Part shown: piece by piece, positions 21,585-32,420 of the stretch
Numbering within the stretch: the stretch's first letter is position 1
Layout: every line of letters begins with the position of its first letter
Notes under the pieces: model-generated
Told to the model about the DNA's origin: nothing
The model's database searches: none
Seen by the model: only the letters and a program-made list of their open reading frames with translations
Source: Glossina fuscipes
Taxonomy: Eukaryota > Arthropoda > Insecta > Diptera > Glossinidae
DNA length: 64,000 bases
Direction of reading: 5' to 3'
Assembly (NCBI RefSeq): GCF_014805625.2
Contig: NW_023998423.1
Span: 1,382,277-1,446,276, forward strand
Program-made: the position numbers and the translations under genes

Positions 21585-23000
21585 TTAATCTTTTCCGGGA
21601 CTTATTCTTAAAGAGCCCATTTCTAAATTCAATTCTTTTAAAATATCATTTGATGCAGGTCCCTTTTGCGTTAAATTTGCTATGATTTCTTGTATTTCAG
21701 GACAACCTAGGCAGGCGTTACGTATAGCCAATACACTCCATTCTTTTATCACTAAAAAAATTATAAAACAAAATACAATTAATTTTCAAATTAGGGAATA
21801 TGTGACGTTCTTTAACTCACAAGGATTACGGGCATCCGTATTAGTGCATTCCAATAAAACGGGCATTAACTGTGTGTCGCGGCAATAAGTCTGATTGGTT
21901 GAATTTTTGTATAATAAATTCGCGATACATCGCACTAGCAAGGTTTTCAATTCATACGTAATTTCGCATTGATACTCACGCGATACCTTTGAAGACGGTG
22001 CCACTTCTTCCAATTTGTTAAGAGGTTTATATAAATCATTTGAACGTTCTTTGCTAAGAGTTGCCAGTGCCCTTAATAAACTGCTGATATTTAAAAACAA
22101 TGAATGATCGATACTGTAGAATTCTGCGTAATTCTCCGAGCCAGTAGCAGAGGCAATGCATTTCAGTAGATTGTAGACTTCTTGAGGTTTTATATTATCG
22201 ACCTCTTGTATAGATGATACTCGTAGTAAGCAATCGGACTTCATTTTAAATTGCTTCGATAGATCTTGCAAGAGAAAAGTGTGAACTAAACCATTCGGAC
22301 TGTCTTGTTTCAGATAATTGTGCAGATAATCTAAAAAAGATAGACGGTCTTCGACATCCAGCTGAGAATAAAATCTTACTGTAGACCGTGCATCCGTTAC
22401 TAAAAAATCTTCCAATATAAAATGTAAGAACTCAATAGGTAAGGAACTTTTTTGTTCTATCATGTTTTGCCATATGGCGACACAAGCTTTTAGGATCTTC
22501 CCTCTACTTAAAACTATGTCGGGTAATGATAATTTCAAGATATTATATATAATCATTAAACGTATATCAGTGCTAGAATCTAAAGGCTGCCTTTTGTTAC
22601 TGCATTGCTGAAGAATATAGTCGCCATATAACTGCCATAAAAGTTCCTGACTCTTTCTATTGTTAACTATGCTGTTGGCCATTAACTGCCATGCCATTAA
22701 TTGTAAACGCTTGTAAAAGTCATTATTACTGTGCAGTTCCTTCTCAGAAAATAGTAGAAGTCTTAGGTATTCTTGTAAGTTTTTGTCTCCAATAATTTCT
22801 ATTTGGCAGTCGGCGCCACAAGCGCATAAATTTCTTAAAGTTTTCAAATCGTGTAAGGCAGCTTCCCAATTACTCTGGTTAATGCGCTCTAAAGGCAGAA
22901 GATTTCCCACAATTGTGCGAATATCCTTCACAGAATCGCTGAAAATAAAAAAATATTGAAAACATGAAGAATTTTATAGACACCTTCAATTTTACCACAT
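21585..23000 (-). CDS. Atxn10: Ataxin-10 homologue, 3 exons
   Basis: Cytoplasmic armadillo-like helical repeat protein; vertebrate ataxin-10 is implicated in neuronal survival, cytokinesis and cilia. Exons: 23000-22996 (only ATGTG, inferred), 22938-21821, 21751-21585, giving about 429 aa (human 475). The C-terminal ataxin-10 domain spans the last intron: LMPVLLECTNTDARNP, then IKEWSVLAIRNACLGCPE, the family hallmark. The body is all helical, with Leu-rich repeats and IRTIVGN near the start. No ATG opens the large exon in frame. A GT donor at 22995 and an acceptor at 22939 restore frame to an upstream ATG through a 57-nt intron, so I favour that start. An AATAAA overlaps the region just past the stop (21577-21582), implying a very short 3' UTR. 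Divergent neighbour: ALKBH8, 559 bp away. Confidence 0.88.
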
Positions 23001-23559
23001 TTTCACAGCTGCTGCTTTCTGCTAGATTTAAATAATCACAAAGTGTTAACAGAATAACATTTGCTTAAATAGTGTGGAAAACGAACCCCGTAACGCTTAC
23101 AAGGCTTTTTACAAAATGTATAAAAAGATATTTTTTTTCTGCTGCATTCAATAATATTTTTTTTCTTCTGATTGTTATAAATTTTAGCACAACACTTTGT
23201 ACCTGTTGTTCTGCCTCTTCTTCATCTGTTATTCAGCAAATTAACAACAGAAAATTCACTGAGATATGTGCTTAGTACTGATACAATGTGAAGAATAAAA
23301 TATAAATATCTTGCACTACACTCATTGTTGTAAAATTCGGTATTAAATATATTTTTGTACCGTAGCATTTGTTGAAGAGATGGAGAAGGAAACTAGCAAC
23401 CAGCTGATAATAACTAAAATTTTTAAAATAATTTTATTCTTAGGCAACATGGACATATAAGCCACAAATTTATTGGCAAAACAATTGGTTCATCTTAACT
23501 CAACATCCACAAAAAAAAAAAGAAAATTTGGTTAGGCAATCAATTTTTATAAGTTTGCA
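23001..23559. promoter_or_regulatory. Divergent promoter region of ataxin-10 and ALKBH8
   Basis: The 559 bp between the two start codons must hold both promoters. It is AT-rich, with CAGCTG at about 23007 and CAGCTGATAA near 23400. I see no TATA box at a convincing distance. The ORF at 23072-23275 has no support. Confidence 0.5.
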
Positions 23560-25431
23560 ATGCCTCGTTCTTATGAGAAGCGAAAAGTGGAGAGAAAACA
23601 AAGACGCTGCGAAGCCATTATACAAAAAGAGTGTCACATCCAAGCGCAAGAAGAATCGTCAAAATACTTGGCGATACTAAACGCCGGCCTAGCGACGGGT
23701 CTCACGGAGGAGCTAGTTTTGCTTACTGCCGAACAATACGGGAAAGTTGCAAAACTTCTAATGTTACCCAACAAGTCGTATTGCTTTTTAGAGTGCATGG
23801 GTCAAGAAGATGCTGAGTTAATATTTGCTAATATGCATGGCAGAGCCAATGTTGGGCAAAACGAAACTGTTATATATATGAGTTACTTTCAGCAATTACC
23901 TGCTCTCGGAGTTGACACGTGGTCAAAATCTTTGCCAAAAGGCTTGGTATTAATTAAAGATTTCATTAGTGAGGAAGATGAACTTGCTATCTTAGAAGCT
24001 ATTGATATGGAATCTGTAACTGATGATTCACTGAAACATCGTAAGGTTAAACATTTTGGCTATGAATTTCTGTACGGCGTAAACATCGTAGATGTAAAGC
24101 ATCCCTTAGACCGAAAGATACCCAAGGAATGCACAAAGTTATGGGTCAAACTGGCCACAGTGAATGAGCGGGAGCATTATAATTTTGAATGGCTCGTACC
24201 CGACCAATTAACGGTAAATGCTTATGAGCCCGGCCAAGGCATACCGCCGCATGTTGATACGCACAGCGCTTTCTTGGATCCGATACTATCTTTGTCTTTA
24301 AAAAGCGATGTAGTCATGGATTTCCGTAATGGTGCGCAAAAAGTGTCTGTTATCTTGCCACGCCGTTCGTTGTTAATAATGTCGGGGGAATCAAGATTTA
24401 ATTGGACTCACGGTATAACGCCTCGTTTGATGGACGTTGTAACCACGACAAAGGGAAATCTTACTGTAAAGAAAAGAAAACAAAGAATTTCATTAACGTT
24501 TAGAAAACTGCGAAAAGGTGCATGCAATTGTGATTTTCCTCTTTTGTGTGACAGTAAACAAAGTGGTATAATAAAAGACAAGAAAGAAGTCATACAACAA
24601 GAAAATGCTGTACAACTTGAAGAATTTAATGTGCACAGTGTTTATGAGCAAATAGCAGAGCATTTCAACGAAACCCGTCATACTCCATGGCCGAAAGTTA
24701 CGGAATTTCTTCATAGCTTTCCACAGGGTTCAGTGTTACTTGATGTAGGATGCGGTAATGGTAAATATTTAGATTGCAATTCAAACATTTTAAATGTCGG
24801 TTGTGATCGTAGTCAAGGTTTGCTGCAAGTGTGTAAAAGTTTACACTACAATATTTTACGTTGTGACTGTCTTCAATTGCCTATACGAAGCAGAAGCATA
24901 GATGGGTGTATTAGCATTGCTGTTATACATCACTTGTCTACTGCAGAAAGACGTTTAAAAAGTTTGCAAGAACTGCTGCGAATCTTAAGACCATCGGGAA
25001 AGGCTTTGATTTATGTCTGGGCTAAAAATCAAAGCAATGATAATAAAAAATCAAGTTACCTAAGGCAAAATAAAGCTTTAAATAAGGAAAAGACCACCGC
25101 CGACCAACAAAGACAAGAGACTTTAAAGCAATTGGAAGAAAAAGCAAGTCAATCACCCGTTCTATTGCCGATACATACGAATCGCACTGAATTCTTGCAA
25201 CAAGACGTTCTAGTGCCCTGGAAGCTAAAATCCAAAGAAACTCAAAAGAATGCAGACACTTTCCTACGTTACTACCATGTTTTCGAAAAAGAGGAGCTTC
25301 AAAATTTAGTCAAACAAATCGAGGGAGTGACTATATTGAGTAGTTATTATGATCAGGGCAATCATTGTGTTATAATTGAAAAAACTGAAAATCAAGAAAC
25401 TACTAGGAAGACAATAAAAACAGCCCTTTAA
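23560..25431 (+). CDS. ALKBH8: ALKBH8: tRNA wobble-uridine methyltransferase/hydroxylase, single exon
   Basis: Bifunctional enzyme that completes mcm5U34 (methyltransferase domain, with TRMT112) and hydroxylates it (AlkB domain) in selected tRNAs. The 623-aa intronless frame has, in order: a basic N-terminus; an RRM-like domain about 35-115 (KLLMLPNKSYCFLE); an AlkB Fe(II)/2-oxoglutarate dioxygenase about 125-316 with H231-x-D233 (PPHVDTHSAF), distal H284 (NWTHGI) and R309/R315 (RISLTFR); a Cys motif (CNCDFPLLC, 322-330); and a class I SAM methyltransferase from about 360 with motif I VLLDVGCGNGKY (392-403) and the later NILRCDCLQLPIRS and ISIAVIHHL. All catalytic residues I can check are present, so it looks active. 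Corresponds to fly CG17807-type genes. An AATAAA lies 7 nt past the stop. Confidence 0.96.
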   Translation: MPRSYEKRKVERKQRRCEAIIQKECHIQAQEESSKYLAILNAGLATGLTEELVLLTAEQYGKVAKLLMLPNKSYCFLECMGQEDAELIFANMHGRANVGQNETVIYMSYFQQLPALGVDTWSKSLPKGLVLIKDFISEEDELAILEAIDMESVTDDSLKHRKVKHFGYEFLYGVNIVDVKHPLDRKIPKECTKLWVKLATVNEREHYNFEWLVPDQLTVNAYEPGQGIPPHVDTHSAFLDPILSLSLKSDVVMDFRNGAQKVSVILPRRSLLIMSGESRFNWTHGITPRLMDVVTTTKGNLTVKKRKQRISLTFRKLRKGACNCDFPLLCDSKQSGIIKDKKEVIQQENAVQLEEFNVHSVYEQIAEHFNETRHTPWPKVTEFLHSFPQGSVLLDVGCGNGKYLDCNSNILNVGCDRSQGLLQVCKSLHYNILRCDCLQLPIRSRSIDGCISIAVIHHLSTAERRLKSLQELLRILRPSGKALIYVWAKNQSNDNKKSSYLRQNKALNKEKTTADQQRQETLKQLEEKASQSPVLLPIHTNRTEFLQQDVLVPWKLKSKETQKNADTFLRYYHVFEKEELQNLVKQIEGVTILSSYYDQGNHCVIIEKTENQETTRKTIKTAL

Positions 25432-25437
25432 TTTTCC

Positions 25438-25443
25438 AATAAA
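25438..25443 (+). terminator. Poly(A) signal AATAAA 7 nt after the ALKBH8 stop
   Basis: Canonical hexamer. A second cluster follows near 25547-25558, so the real cleavage site may use either. Confidence 0.5.
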
Positions 25444-25700
25444 TTTTAGAAAACTCTTTTATAAGCCCTATTGTATGTTGTGCGTAAATCCGCACAAACG
25501 TATATGTGCTTGTGCAAGAACGGATGTAGGATAAAAAGACGTCGTAATAAAAATAAAAAGTAGTAAGAACACTATAGTCAGCCGATTCGAGATCGCATTG
25601 TAATTAAGAATACTGCCTGCATTATATATAACATATGACATGATCACTTTGTGTGAAATTGTATTCGTTTAATATCGGGCCTCCTAGGCTTGTTAGGCGC

Positions 25701-25958
25701 CTAACTTTCCGCTAGTCCTAGTTCTTTACTATGAGGAAGTATTTTGTTTATCTGTCCAGCAGTCTCTTTCATCTGACGAGTACATAAGGGTATGTATGTA
25801 ATAAGCACAGATTCGCATTCATTAATTTTGAAAAGTAACTTAATATCCATGATAAATGTTTTGTTGCGTTCATCAAACGCTTTTGACGCTAAGAACAAAA
25901 CGCAGAAGGTCTTGTAAGTCAGTCTTTCCAGTTGGCTATGGTAACTTAAACCACACAT
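25701..25958 (-). other. Possible terminal exon of an unidentified gene
   Basis: An 85-codon minus-strand frame with plausible protein composition (MDIKLLFKINECESVL, ending KELGLAES). No family is recognised. It lies downstream, on the same strand, of the coding-like pieces at 26518-27226 and could be their last exon, but I could not connect them in phase. It may also be chance. Confidence 0.25.
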
Positions 25959-26517
25959 AAATAAATAAATCGTGGTATGTAAATATAATTCTTAATTTGC
26001 AACTTGGCAATCCATCTTTGAGCATCCATAGTGCTTTAAGGCTATGTATACGGACGGCTCTATTGCTACACGGTTTGTGAAGCGGTGGCGTTAATGCGTG
26101 AGTTCTGTAAGATCGCGCCTCTATGTGTAAATCCTACACCGAAGTGTCAAAAAAATAGAAATTGGGAAATGTTTTATTGTATTTAGCAAACATAGTGAAG
26201 TTGACATTACAGACGCTTGCATATGTCAAATGCGAGATTATTAAAAGCTTATCTTTAATGGTAAGACGAACATTTAACTTTATATTATTCATCTAACTCA
26301 TGCAATCACTTACCTTCGTAGTTTTGTAAAAGTTTTAAGTTCACTTCTTTCTAGTTTAATTAATTTAGTTATCAAACATAATTAGAAAATGCTTTGAATT
26401 GTGTTATTATATAAACGGCTCTATAAGTTGGAGAGAGAAATGCCCAACTTTATGAAAACGATGCGTATTGCACACATTTGGTTCATCACTAATATCCATA
26501 AGGGAATTCTTTCTAAG

Positions 26518-27226
26518 TCAGCACGTATGAAGCAGTAATCGCAGTATCAAATCTACGTCAATATTACTACAGCAGCTTTCAATAAATAAGTGTTTTGCAT
26601 GACTTATGCTATTACAACTTCTGGGATGCACGTTTAATGTTGAAAGGAGTTGAGAAAAAAAAAATAGTATTAAAAAGCAAAGTCCTTCCTCCTCGCACAC
26701 TGGCGCGTAATTACCATAAATTATTATATTTCATTGTAGTGGTCCAGTATACATAAGTTGAAAGCATGTTCATACTTTTATCCTGCACGTCAGATGGGCG
26801 GACATGGGCGATTTATTCATAAAGTTATGCAACAGATCAATAAGCTTGGAAAATTGGTTATATCCTACCTTTGACTCTCCTGGTCTATCTGCAACAAGCA
26901 TAGATATAATTAAGAAAAAAAAGCGATAAAAAATGTGAACCGATTAAGGTTTATTAAGCCTTTTTTGAATATATTCAATATAAATATTACCATTAGGTGA
27001 CACCGTTCAACCATACCTACCACTTCATTGGTCATAACAAAATCACAAGTAAAAATATATTTCTCCAAAGAATTTGAGTCTAGAATGGGTATCCGAAGTT
27101 CGTCTTGAATCGCAAATAATTCATTCTCTTGTTTAATATCAAAATTGAACTTTTTGTTTCAAAACAATAATTTTTTTGCTTTTTGCACATTTGCGTGCAT
27201 TCCATAAATACCGCGAAATTTTTCAT
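26518..27226 (-). other. Candidate small spliced gene, unidentified
   Basis: Coding-like segments join in phase on the minus strand. ATG at 27226 with exon 27226-27212; 62-nt intron; exon 27149-27021 (or to 26991), encoding ENELFAIQDELRIPILDSN and KYIFTCDFVMTNEV; micro-exon 26888-26869; and a segment from 26620 to the stop at 26518. Splice sites are GT-AG and the 62-nt intron fits the size class of neighbouring genes. No domain is recognised. Alternative joints exist: for example, the first exon could be read in another frame with an 84-nt intron. Weak acceptors leave open a pseudogene or chance. Confidence 0.33.
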
Positions 27227-27454
27227 TTGTAAAAGTTTCGTAATAATCGGCCACCGGACAATTAAAATTTATCAATTATAGAATACGCCGTAAATAGAAT
27301 TATCACACGAATTTTATGTATATGTATATATCTGTCGATTCTTTAATTGAATGTTTTTTTTTTTGGGTAAAATTGCATAACGGCAAGAAAATTCAAATTA
27401 AATTACAGCTTTTTATATCTACCACCGAAAAATGGGGACATTGGTGATTGGTGA

Positions 27455-27880
27455 ATAACAAGTAAGAAAGTGGTATTCGGCGAGGGCCGAATCTCGCATA
27501 CCCATCGCATTCTACTTCCTAAGTTTTTTTATTTGATACCCACATCACTGGTATTATTATAAAAAATTAATTCCGGTCTCTATCAAATCCTCTTTAGATT
27601 TAACTTGTTTTTAGGCAGCTAATATATCTTCACTTAAGGAATGTTCAAAATAGTTTTACACATTGTGTGTACGTTGCGTTAAGATAAATAGGCATAAAAC
27701 ATTATTGACGTCGATATCTTCATTTTTGCGATAAGGAGAGGGCCAACCACAAACACCATATCGACACACAGACGGACAGACATGGGTAAATCAATTTAGA
27801 ATTTCACAGTGAGCAAGAACACAGACAGATTCTGTAATCTCTGGAACACCTTGGATGTTACATACGTTATAAAAAAAAAA
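27455..27880 (+). repeat. Dispersed repeat family B copy
   Basis: Runs from GGTATTCGGCGAGGGCC through GCATTCTAC-TCC-AAGTT, CTCTATCAAATCC and CTTCACTTAAGGAATGT to GACGGACAGACATGGGTAAA and TTAGAATTTCACAGTGAGC. It is colinear with 31755-32420. Confidence 0.7.
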
Positions 27881-28875
27881 ACAAAATGAGTATTCCACCA
27901 TCTTACAGTGGACCGTGTAAAAATATGAAATGGAAGTGTTGTGTAAGTTACGCAGATAATGCTTATCTGCTACATGGAGAAGTATTATGCTGCGTTACAA
28001 TCTATTTAATTGCATTGGATGTTCTAGCAATAACAATTAAATATCGCGGGCATCACGACGTGGTGGATTGAGATTTTCTCCACAATGCCGTTGTGATGGG
28101 TGTCAAATAAAAGAGCTTTTTAAGTAGACATATGTTAAACAGAATAACGATGAAGGGTATAAAAGAGATTTGGTCGCGGCCGAATATTAATTGCTTAGTT
28201 ATTTGGACGTCTGGCTTATTTTAAAAACGAAATCACTTTCAACTGAGTAGACAAATGACATGAACGTCTAGTGAATAAGTAGGGATATGGCGAGCTGTGT
28301 AGTCTCACTTTCTCTTTCAATTTTGCGATACACAAAAATATATATAGCGAATAAAGAGGATTGTGATCTTTGTCATGACCGATCGAAATAAGTGAACGAA
28401 TAATACCTAAAAATTACATTTTGGATTATTCCAAACTAAGTGATTTCCATGACATGAAAACATGGTTTGTTAAATATTTGCATGCAAATTAAGTTTAATT
28501 GTGCTCTTAGAGCAAAATTCTTACTGGGTCCTTTTTCGACATCTACACTGATACCTGCACTATCCCGTTACCTATAATCATTAAGCATGTGTTTATGAGC
28601 ACATGCAAACCGTAGAAACCATTTAACCGTAAGTTTTACCTCAAAAAGTAATACTCATCTTTTGTTTAGGATACAAAGACCTTATTCCCCAGTGAAATAA
28701 ATAAAATTTAAAACAAATTGTATGGCAAGACTTGTTTGAGTATTTACTCGTATCCATTTTTTTTACAATAAAATTTTGTGGTTACGGTCTAAGGAAAAGA
28801 AGCAATTTTTGGTGAAAGCAAACGGCTCCAAAGAGTTAAGTTACAATCAGTTTTCTTTTCTTACATTCAATCAAT

Positions 28876-28878
<3 letters not shown>

Positions 28879-28924
<46 letters not shown>
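28879..28924 (+). repeat. (TC)n microsatellite
   Basis: About 23 perfect TC units followed by a CT-rich tail. It produces the poly Ser-Leu stretch of a spurious ORF at 28776-29012. Confidence 0.9.
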
Positions 28925-28927
<3 letters not shown>

Positions 28928-29749
28928 TTCTCCCTATCTCGCTTTCATTAAAATTGATTTTTACATTCAAGTTGTCGCACATTCACCAATATATAGTTTT
29001 GCACCAATTTGAGCAATGTATAGCGAACGAACGAAGTGGCATTTCTCTAACCTCAGTTTTTTGGCTTGCCAACAATCTCGGCTCGAATTAGAGCAGGAAT
29101 AAGGCGATGCACACCTTTAAGGCTTGACGCATCTTATAATAAAATCCATTTAAACGATTTACGATAAATTATTTTAAATTTTTATTTAAGTTTTTTTCTT
29201 TTAATTATGTATTTGTGTTATTAATGATTTTAATTTTAGTTTTTATATAATAATGGCAATAAATTCTTAAACTTTTAGTTACATTTAATTGAAAAATGAT
29301 ATTTTATTTTTAATTATCATTAAAATTAATGCACATTAATTATTATTAATTAACGCAATTATAATAATTAATAAATATCTGTCTCTCATTGCATGCAAAC
29401 GGAAATCAAAAACTACGAAAAAAAAGGTATCCAAAGCCTTAACGTAAACATTCTCAAATTACCAACCGTAACTTACGAGCATATTAAAGACAAGAAAAAA
29501 AATTGTACTCGGTCGCAACCGAATTTTTTGTACCCACTAGCGTTATTCGTCGTGACGTCCGCAATGTTTAATTTGGGATTAACACACTTAGCTTGTAGCA
29601 TTCCAGTCTCCAAGTCCTTCTATTTATTATTTAATCCATTATACTGCCAAGAAATAACGAATCCACCAACGCTATGAGGTTCACCCATATTTATTAATTT
29701 AGAATCAACACAAATAATATTCAATAGTCTTGTCTTACGAGTAAGAAGC

Positions 29750-30030
29750 AGAAAAGATCAAAAAAGTGAAAATTTAAAATTTGATAACCTAAAAGTTTGC
29801 ATAGGCGTGGCCGATTTTTTCCTTCTTTGTACAGGCGGTGTAGGACTATCAATAGAATATAAATGCAAGTTTTATCGTTGTGTCTGTTTTGGTTTATATG
29901 TAAGGAACAAAAAGCGGAAATGGAGTTGATTTCAGATTACATTTTACTGTGGCCGTGTCCTCCGACCGATTTGCCTCGTTTTCAATGCCAACATGCGTGC
30001 AATGTCTTCTAGCGTTTCTGATGAGTTTGA
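29750..30030 (+). repeat. Dispersed repeat family B fragment
   Basis: Shares GGCGTGGCCGATTTTTTCC, CCGACCGATTTGCC and TTTTCAATGCCAACATGCG with the 31755 copy (which has GGCCAATTTGGCC and TTTTCAATACCAACTTGCG). Confidence 0.5.
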
Positions 30031-30057
30031 AGCCGTTGGCTGCAATGTTGCAATTTG

Positions 30058-30284
30058 CGCCTGAGTAATCGGGTAGGCAAGGGCAGCGACTGCCAAGTCA
30101 GTGTTCGCGGGTTCAAATCTGAAGTGCGGTAGAGTTTTCTTTGATCGTAACTAGTAGTGTATGCTAAGGCGGTGAAGGCNNNNNNNNNNAGTTTTCTTTG
30201 ATCGTAACTAGTAGTGTATGCTAAGGCGGTGAAGGCTTATTGATTAGGCACCAACATAGTGATCGGTCACATAAAAAAAAAAAA
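30058..30284 (+). repeat. tRNA-derived SINE with poly(A) tail, split by an assembly gap
   Basis: GCCTGAGTAATCGGGTAGGC resembles a class II tRNA A-box region, and GCGGGTTCAAATCTG is a near-canonical B box. A body and an A12 tail (about 30271-30282) follow. The head aligns with the minus strand at 52315-52160 and more loosely with 15224. The 47-nt body segment before the N gap is repeated after it, so the true element is probably about 170 bp. Confidence 0.7.
30180..30189. other. Assembly gap (10 N)
   Basis: Ten Ns with the identical 47-nt sequence on both sides (30133-30179 and 30190-30236). Confidence 0.99.
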
Positions 30285-30399
30285 GAATAAATCAGAAGGA
30301 TGTTTATCACATGCATTACACAGGCAGACAGAGGGACAGGCCTATAGTTGCAAATGTCGACTTATCCGTAAATTGGATGTAAATGCTTTAGTTTGATAA

Positions 30400-30675
30400 A
30401 AAAATTTTTTTTTTTCCGAATCGATTCAAGCTTGTCTGTCTCACTGCCTTTCCTGTTTTCGTGTGCTCAATCTAGAAGTCGCAAGTTTTGGAATATTTTG
30501 ATGAAATTTAGTACACAGACTTGTTTTAGTCCAAGGACCAAAGCATTTAAAAATGACTCGGATCGGACCACTATTTCGGCGGCTTCCCATACGACGCCTT
30601 ATTTTCAAAAGACGTTACGTGAATAGCTGTAGGGTGTTTAATAATGGGCCGTGGCCCACGATAGTGCTTTTAGTT
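30400..30675 (+). repeat. Dispersed repeat family A copy (well preserved 3' half)
   Basis: Contains AAGCTTGTCTGTC, TGTGCTCAATCTAGAAGTCG, ATTTTGATGAAATTTAGTAC, GTCCAAGGACC, CGGATCGGACCACTATTTCG, GACGCCTTATTTTC and the GGGCCGTGGCCCACGATAG end. Confidence 0.75.
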
Positions 30676-31208
30676 CTTTTTTAAATTGGTTTACTACATG
30701 AATATCAAAAAAAAAAAACTAATCCATACAAATAATTCTATATGCATTCGACATTTATTGTTAGTTTATTGGACCATGAATTGACAATTCCCTTATTTTA
30801 AAACTGAATTAGAATAGACGGATGTAATAAATGTAAGATTGGGCCTTTTAGTTATAAATGAATTTCATAATCTAAATATATAGGATTTTAATTAATATCG
30901 TTGTTGCAGGGCTTTTTTTTTGTAGGGACTACGCGAATTATTTTGAAAATCTTGATTTAAATTTAAGTAAGAAATAGTAGTTGAAGAGAAGAGATAAAGA
31001 TTTTATATAAATATTGATTATTTTTTCTTTTTATCTGGAATTATTTGTAGTTGTAATGTGTGTGTAAAGGTGTATAATACAAAAAATACAATTACATTTA
31101 TTTCATAGACATATTTATTTATATATATATTTTATTTATTATATATATATACATATATTTATATATACATCTATGCATTGAATACAGATTCTGTCCTTAT
31201 TAATGTTT

Positions 31209-31211
31209 TGC

Positions 31212-31240
<29 letters not shown>
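31209..31240 (+). repeat. (TA)n tract in AT-rich stretch
   Basis: Alternating TA run within the very AT-rich stretch 31080-31370. Confidence 0.7.
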
Positions 31241-31244
<4 letters not shown>

Positions 31245-31754
31245 TATGTATGTATATATTCATTTTTTATATATTTATTTATTTAAATTTAAAAACCATT
31301 TTAGTATTTCAATTAAAATTCGAAAATATATCTTAAAAATACTTAATAAATTTTTTATTTATAGTTAGATTTTTAGTTGATTTTGAGGGTTTTTAGTAAA
31401 GCTTACACCATTGTACCATTGGGCTGGGAGGATGTAAAAAGGTATTTATTTACAAAGAGAATCTAAGTCGATCTGAGCCAAATCTTTGAACACTCATCAT
31501 TATCTTTCGGTGCGATATTTAAATGCTTAATAGAGCGAGGATTCATTCATCCGATATATTGATCGTATCTTATGATGTTCTATTAAATACTATCTAAATC
31601 GTATTATAAGATTTTGTAATACTTTCAACACAGTCACTAGGTGTGGCCATTTTATTTAATTTAGACGAAACTTTGGAAAAATTAGCTGATTTTTTAACCT
31701 GGCGCGCAGTTCTGAACTCAAAGTTCTAGAGTTTTGATGGTTGCATTTAAAGAA

Positions 31755-32420
31755 AGCAAAATATAATAGTCGTATTCGGCGAGGTCGTATCTTGCTTGCC
31801 CACCACTATGCTTTTCGCATTCTACTCTCCAAGTTCTTTTGTTCGATACCTTCATCGATAATATTATTAAGAAAATATTAGTCGCGGTATCTACCATATT
31901 TATTTTAAAATTAACCCATTTTTAGATCGATAATATAACGTCATTTGAGGAGTGTACAAAATACTTTTAAAGATTCTGCCTTGTTTGACTTATGATAAAT
32001 GAGCATAAAACCTCAAAAAAGTGAAGAAAAAAATATTTAATTACTCGTATTTTTGTGTGGGCATTGCCGATTGGACCCAGAGATTAGAATGTTTCACAAC
32101 ATAAATATGGAAAATTTCAGACTTTAATACTTTAATAATTTTCGAGTAAAGAGCAAAAATGCAAAAATTTTTATAAAAAAACTGAGTTGCGTTCAGTTTA
32201 CGTTCCAGCACGCGCTTCTGTTCCGGCCAATTTGGCCCATTTTCAATACCAACTTGCGTGCAGAAACTTTGAAGTCGCCAGGTTCATTTCTGCAATGAGG
32301 AGAATGCCAACGACACACACCACACAGACACACAGATGCACAGACACATAGGGGGACAGACATGACTAAATCAACTTAGAATTTCACGCTGATCGAAAAT
32401 ATATATGCTTTATAGGGGCT
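31755..32420 (+). repeat. Dispersed repeat family B copy (longest seen)
   Basis: Starts CGTATTCGGCGAGGTCG and ends with GGGACAGACATGACTAAATC and TTAGAATTTCACGCTGATCG. It is colinear with 27455-27880 but carries an extra central part including GGCCAATTTGGCCC. Confidence 0.7.

Noticed and set aside
25692..25705. 14-nt palindrome GTTAGGCGCCTAAC
   Set aside because: An isolated short palindrome with no partner site or context to give it meaning.
29393..29677. 94-codon plus-strand ORF
   Set aside because: No family resemblance, preceded by extreme AT-rich DNA and followed by repeat family B.
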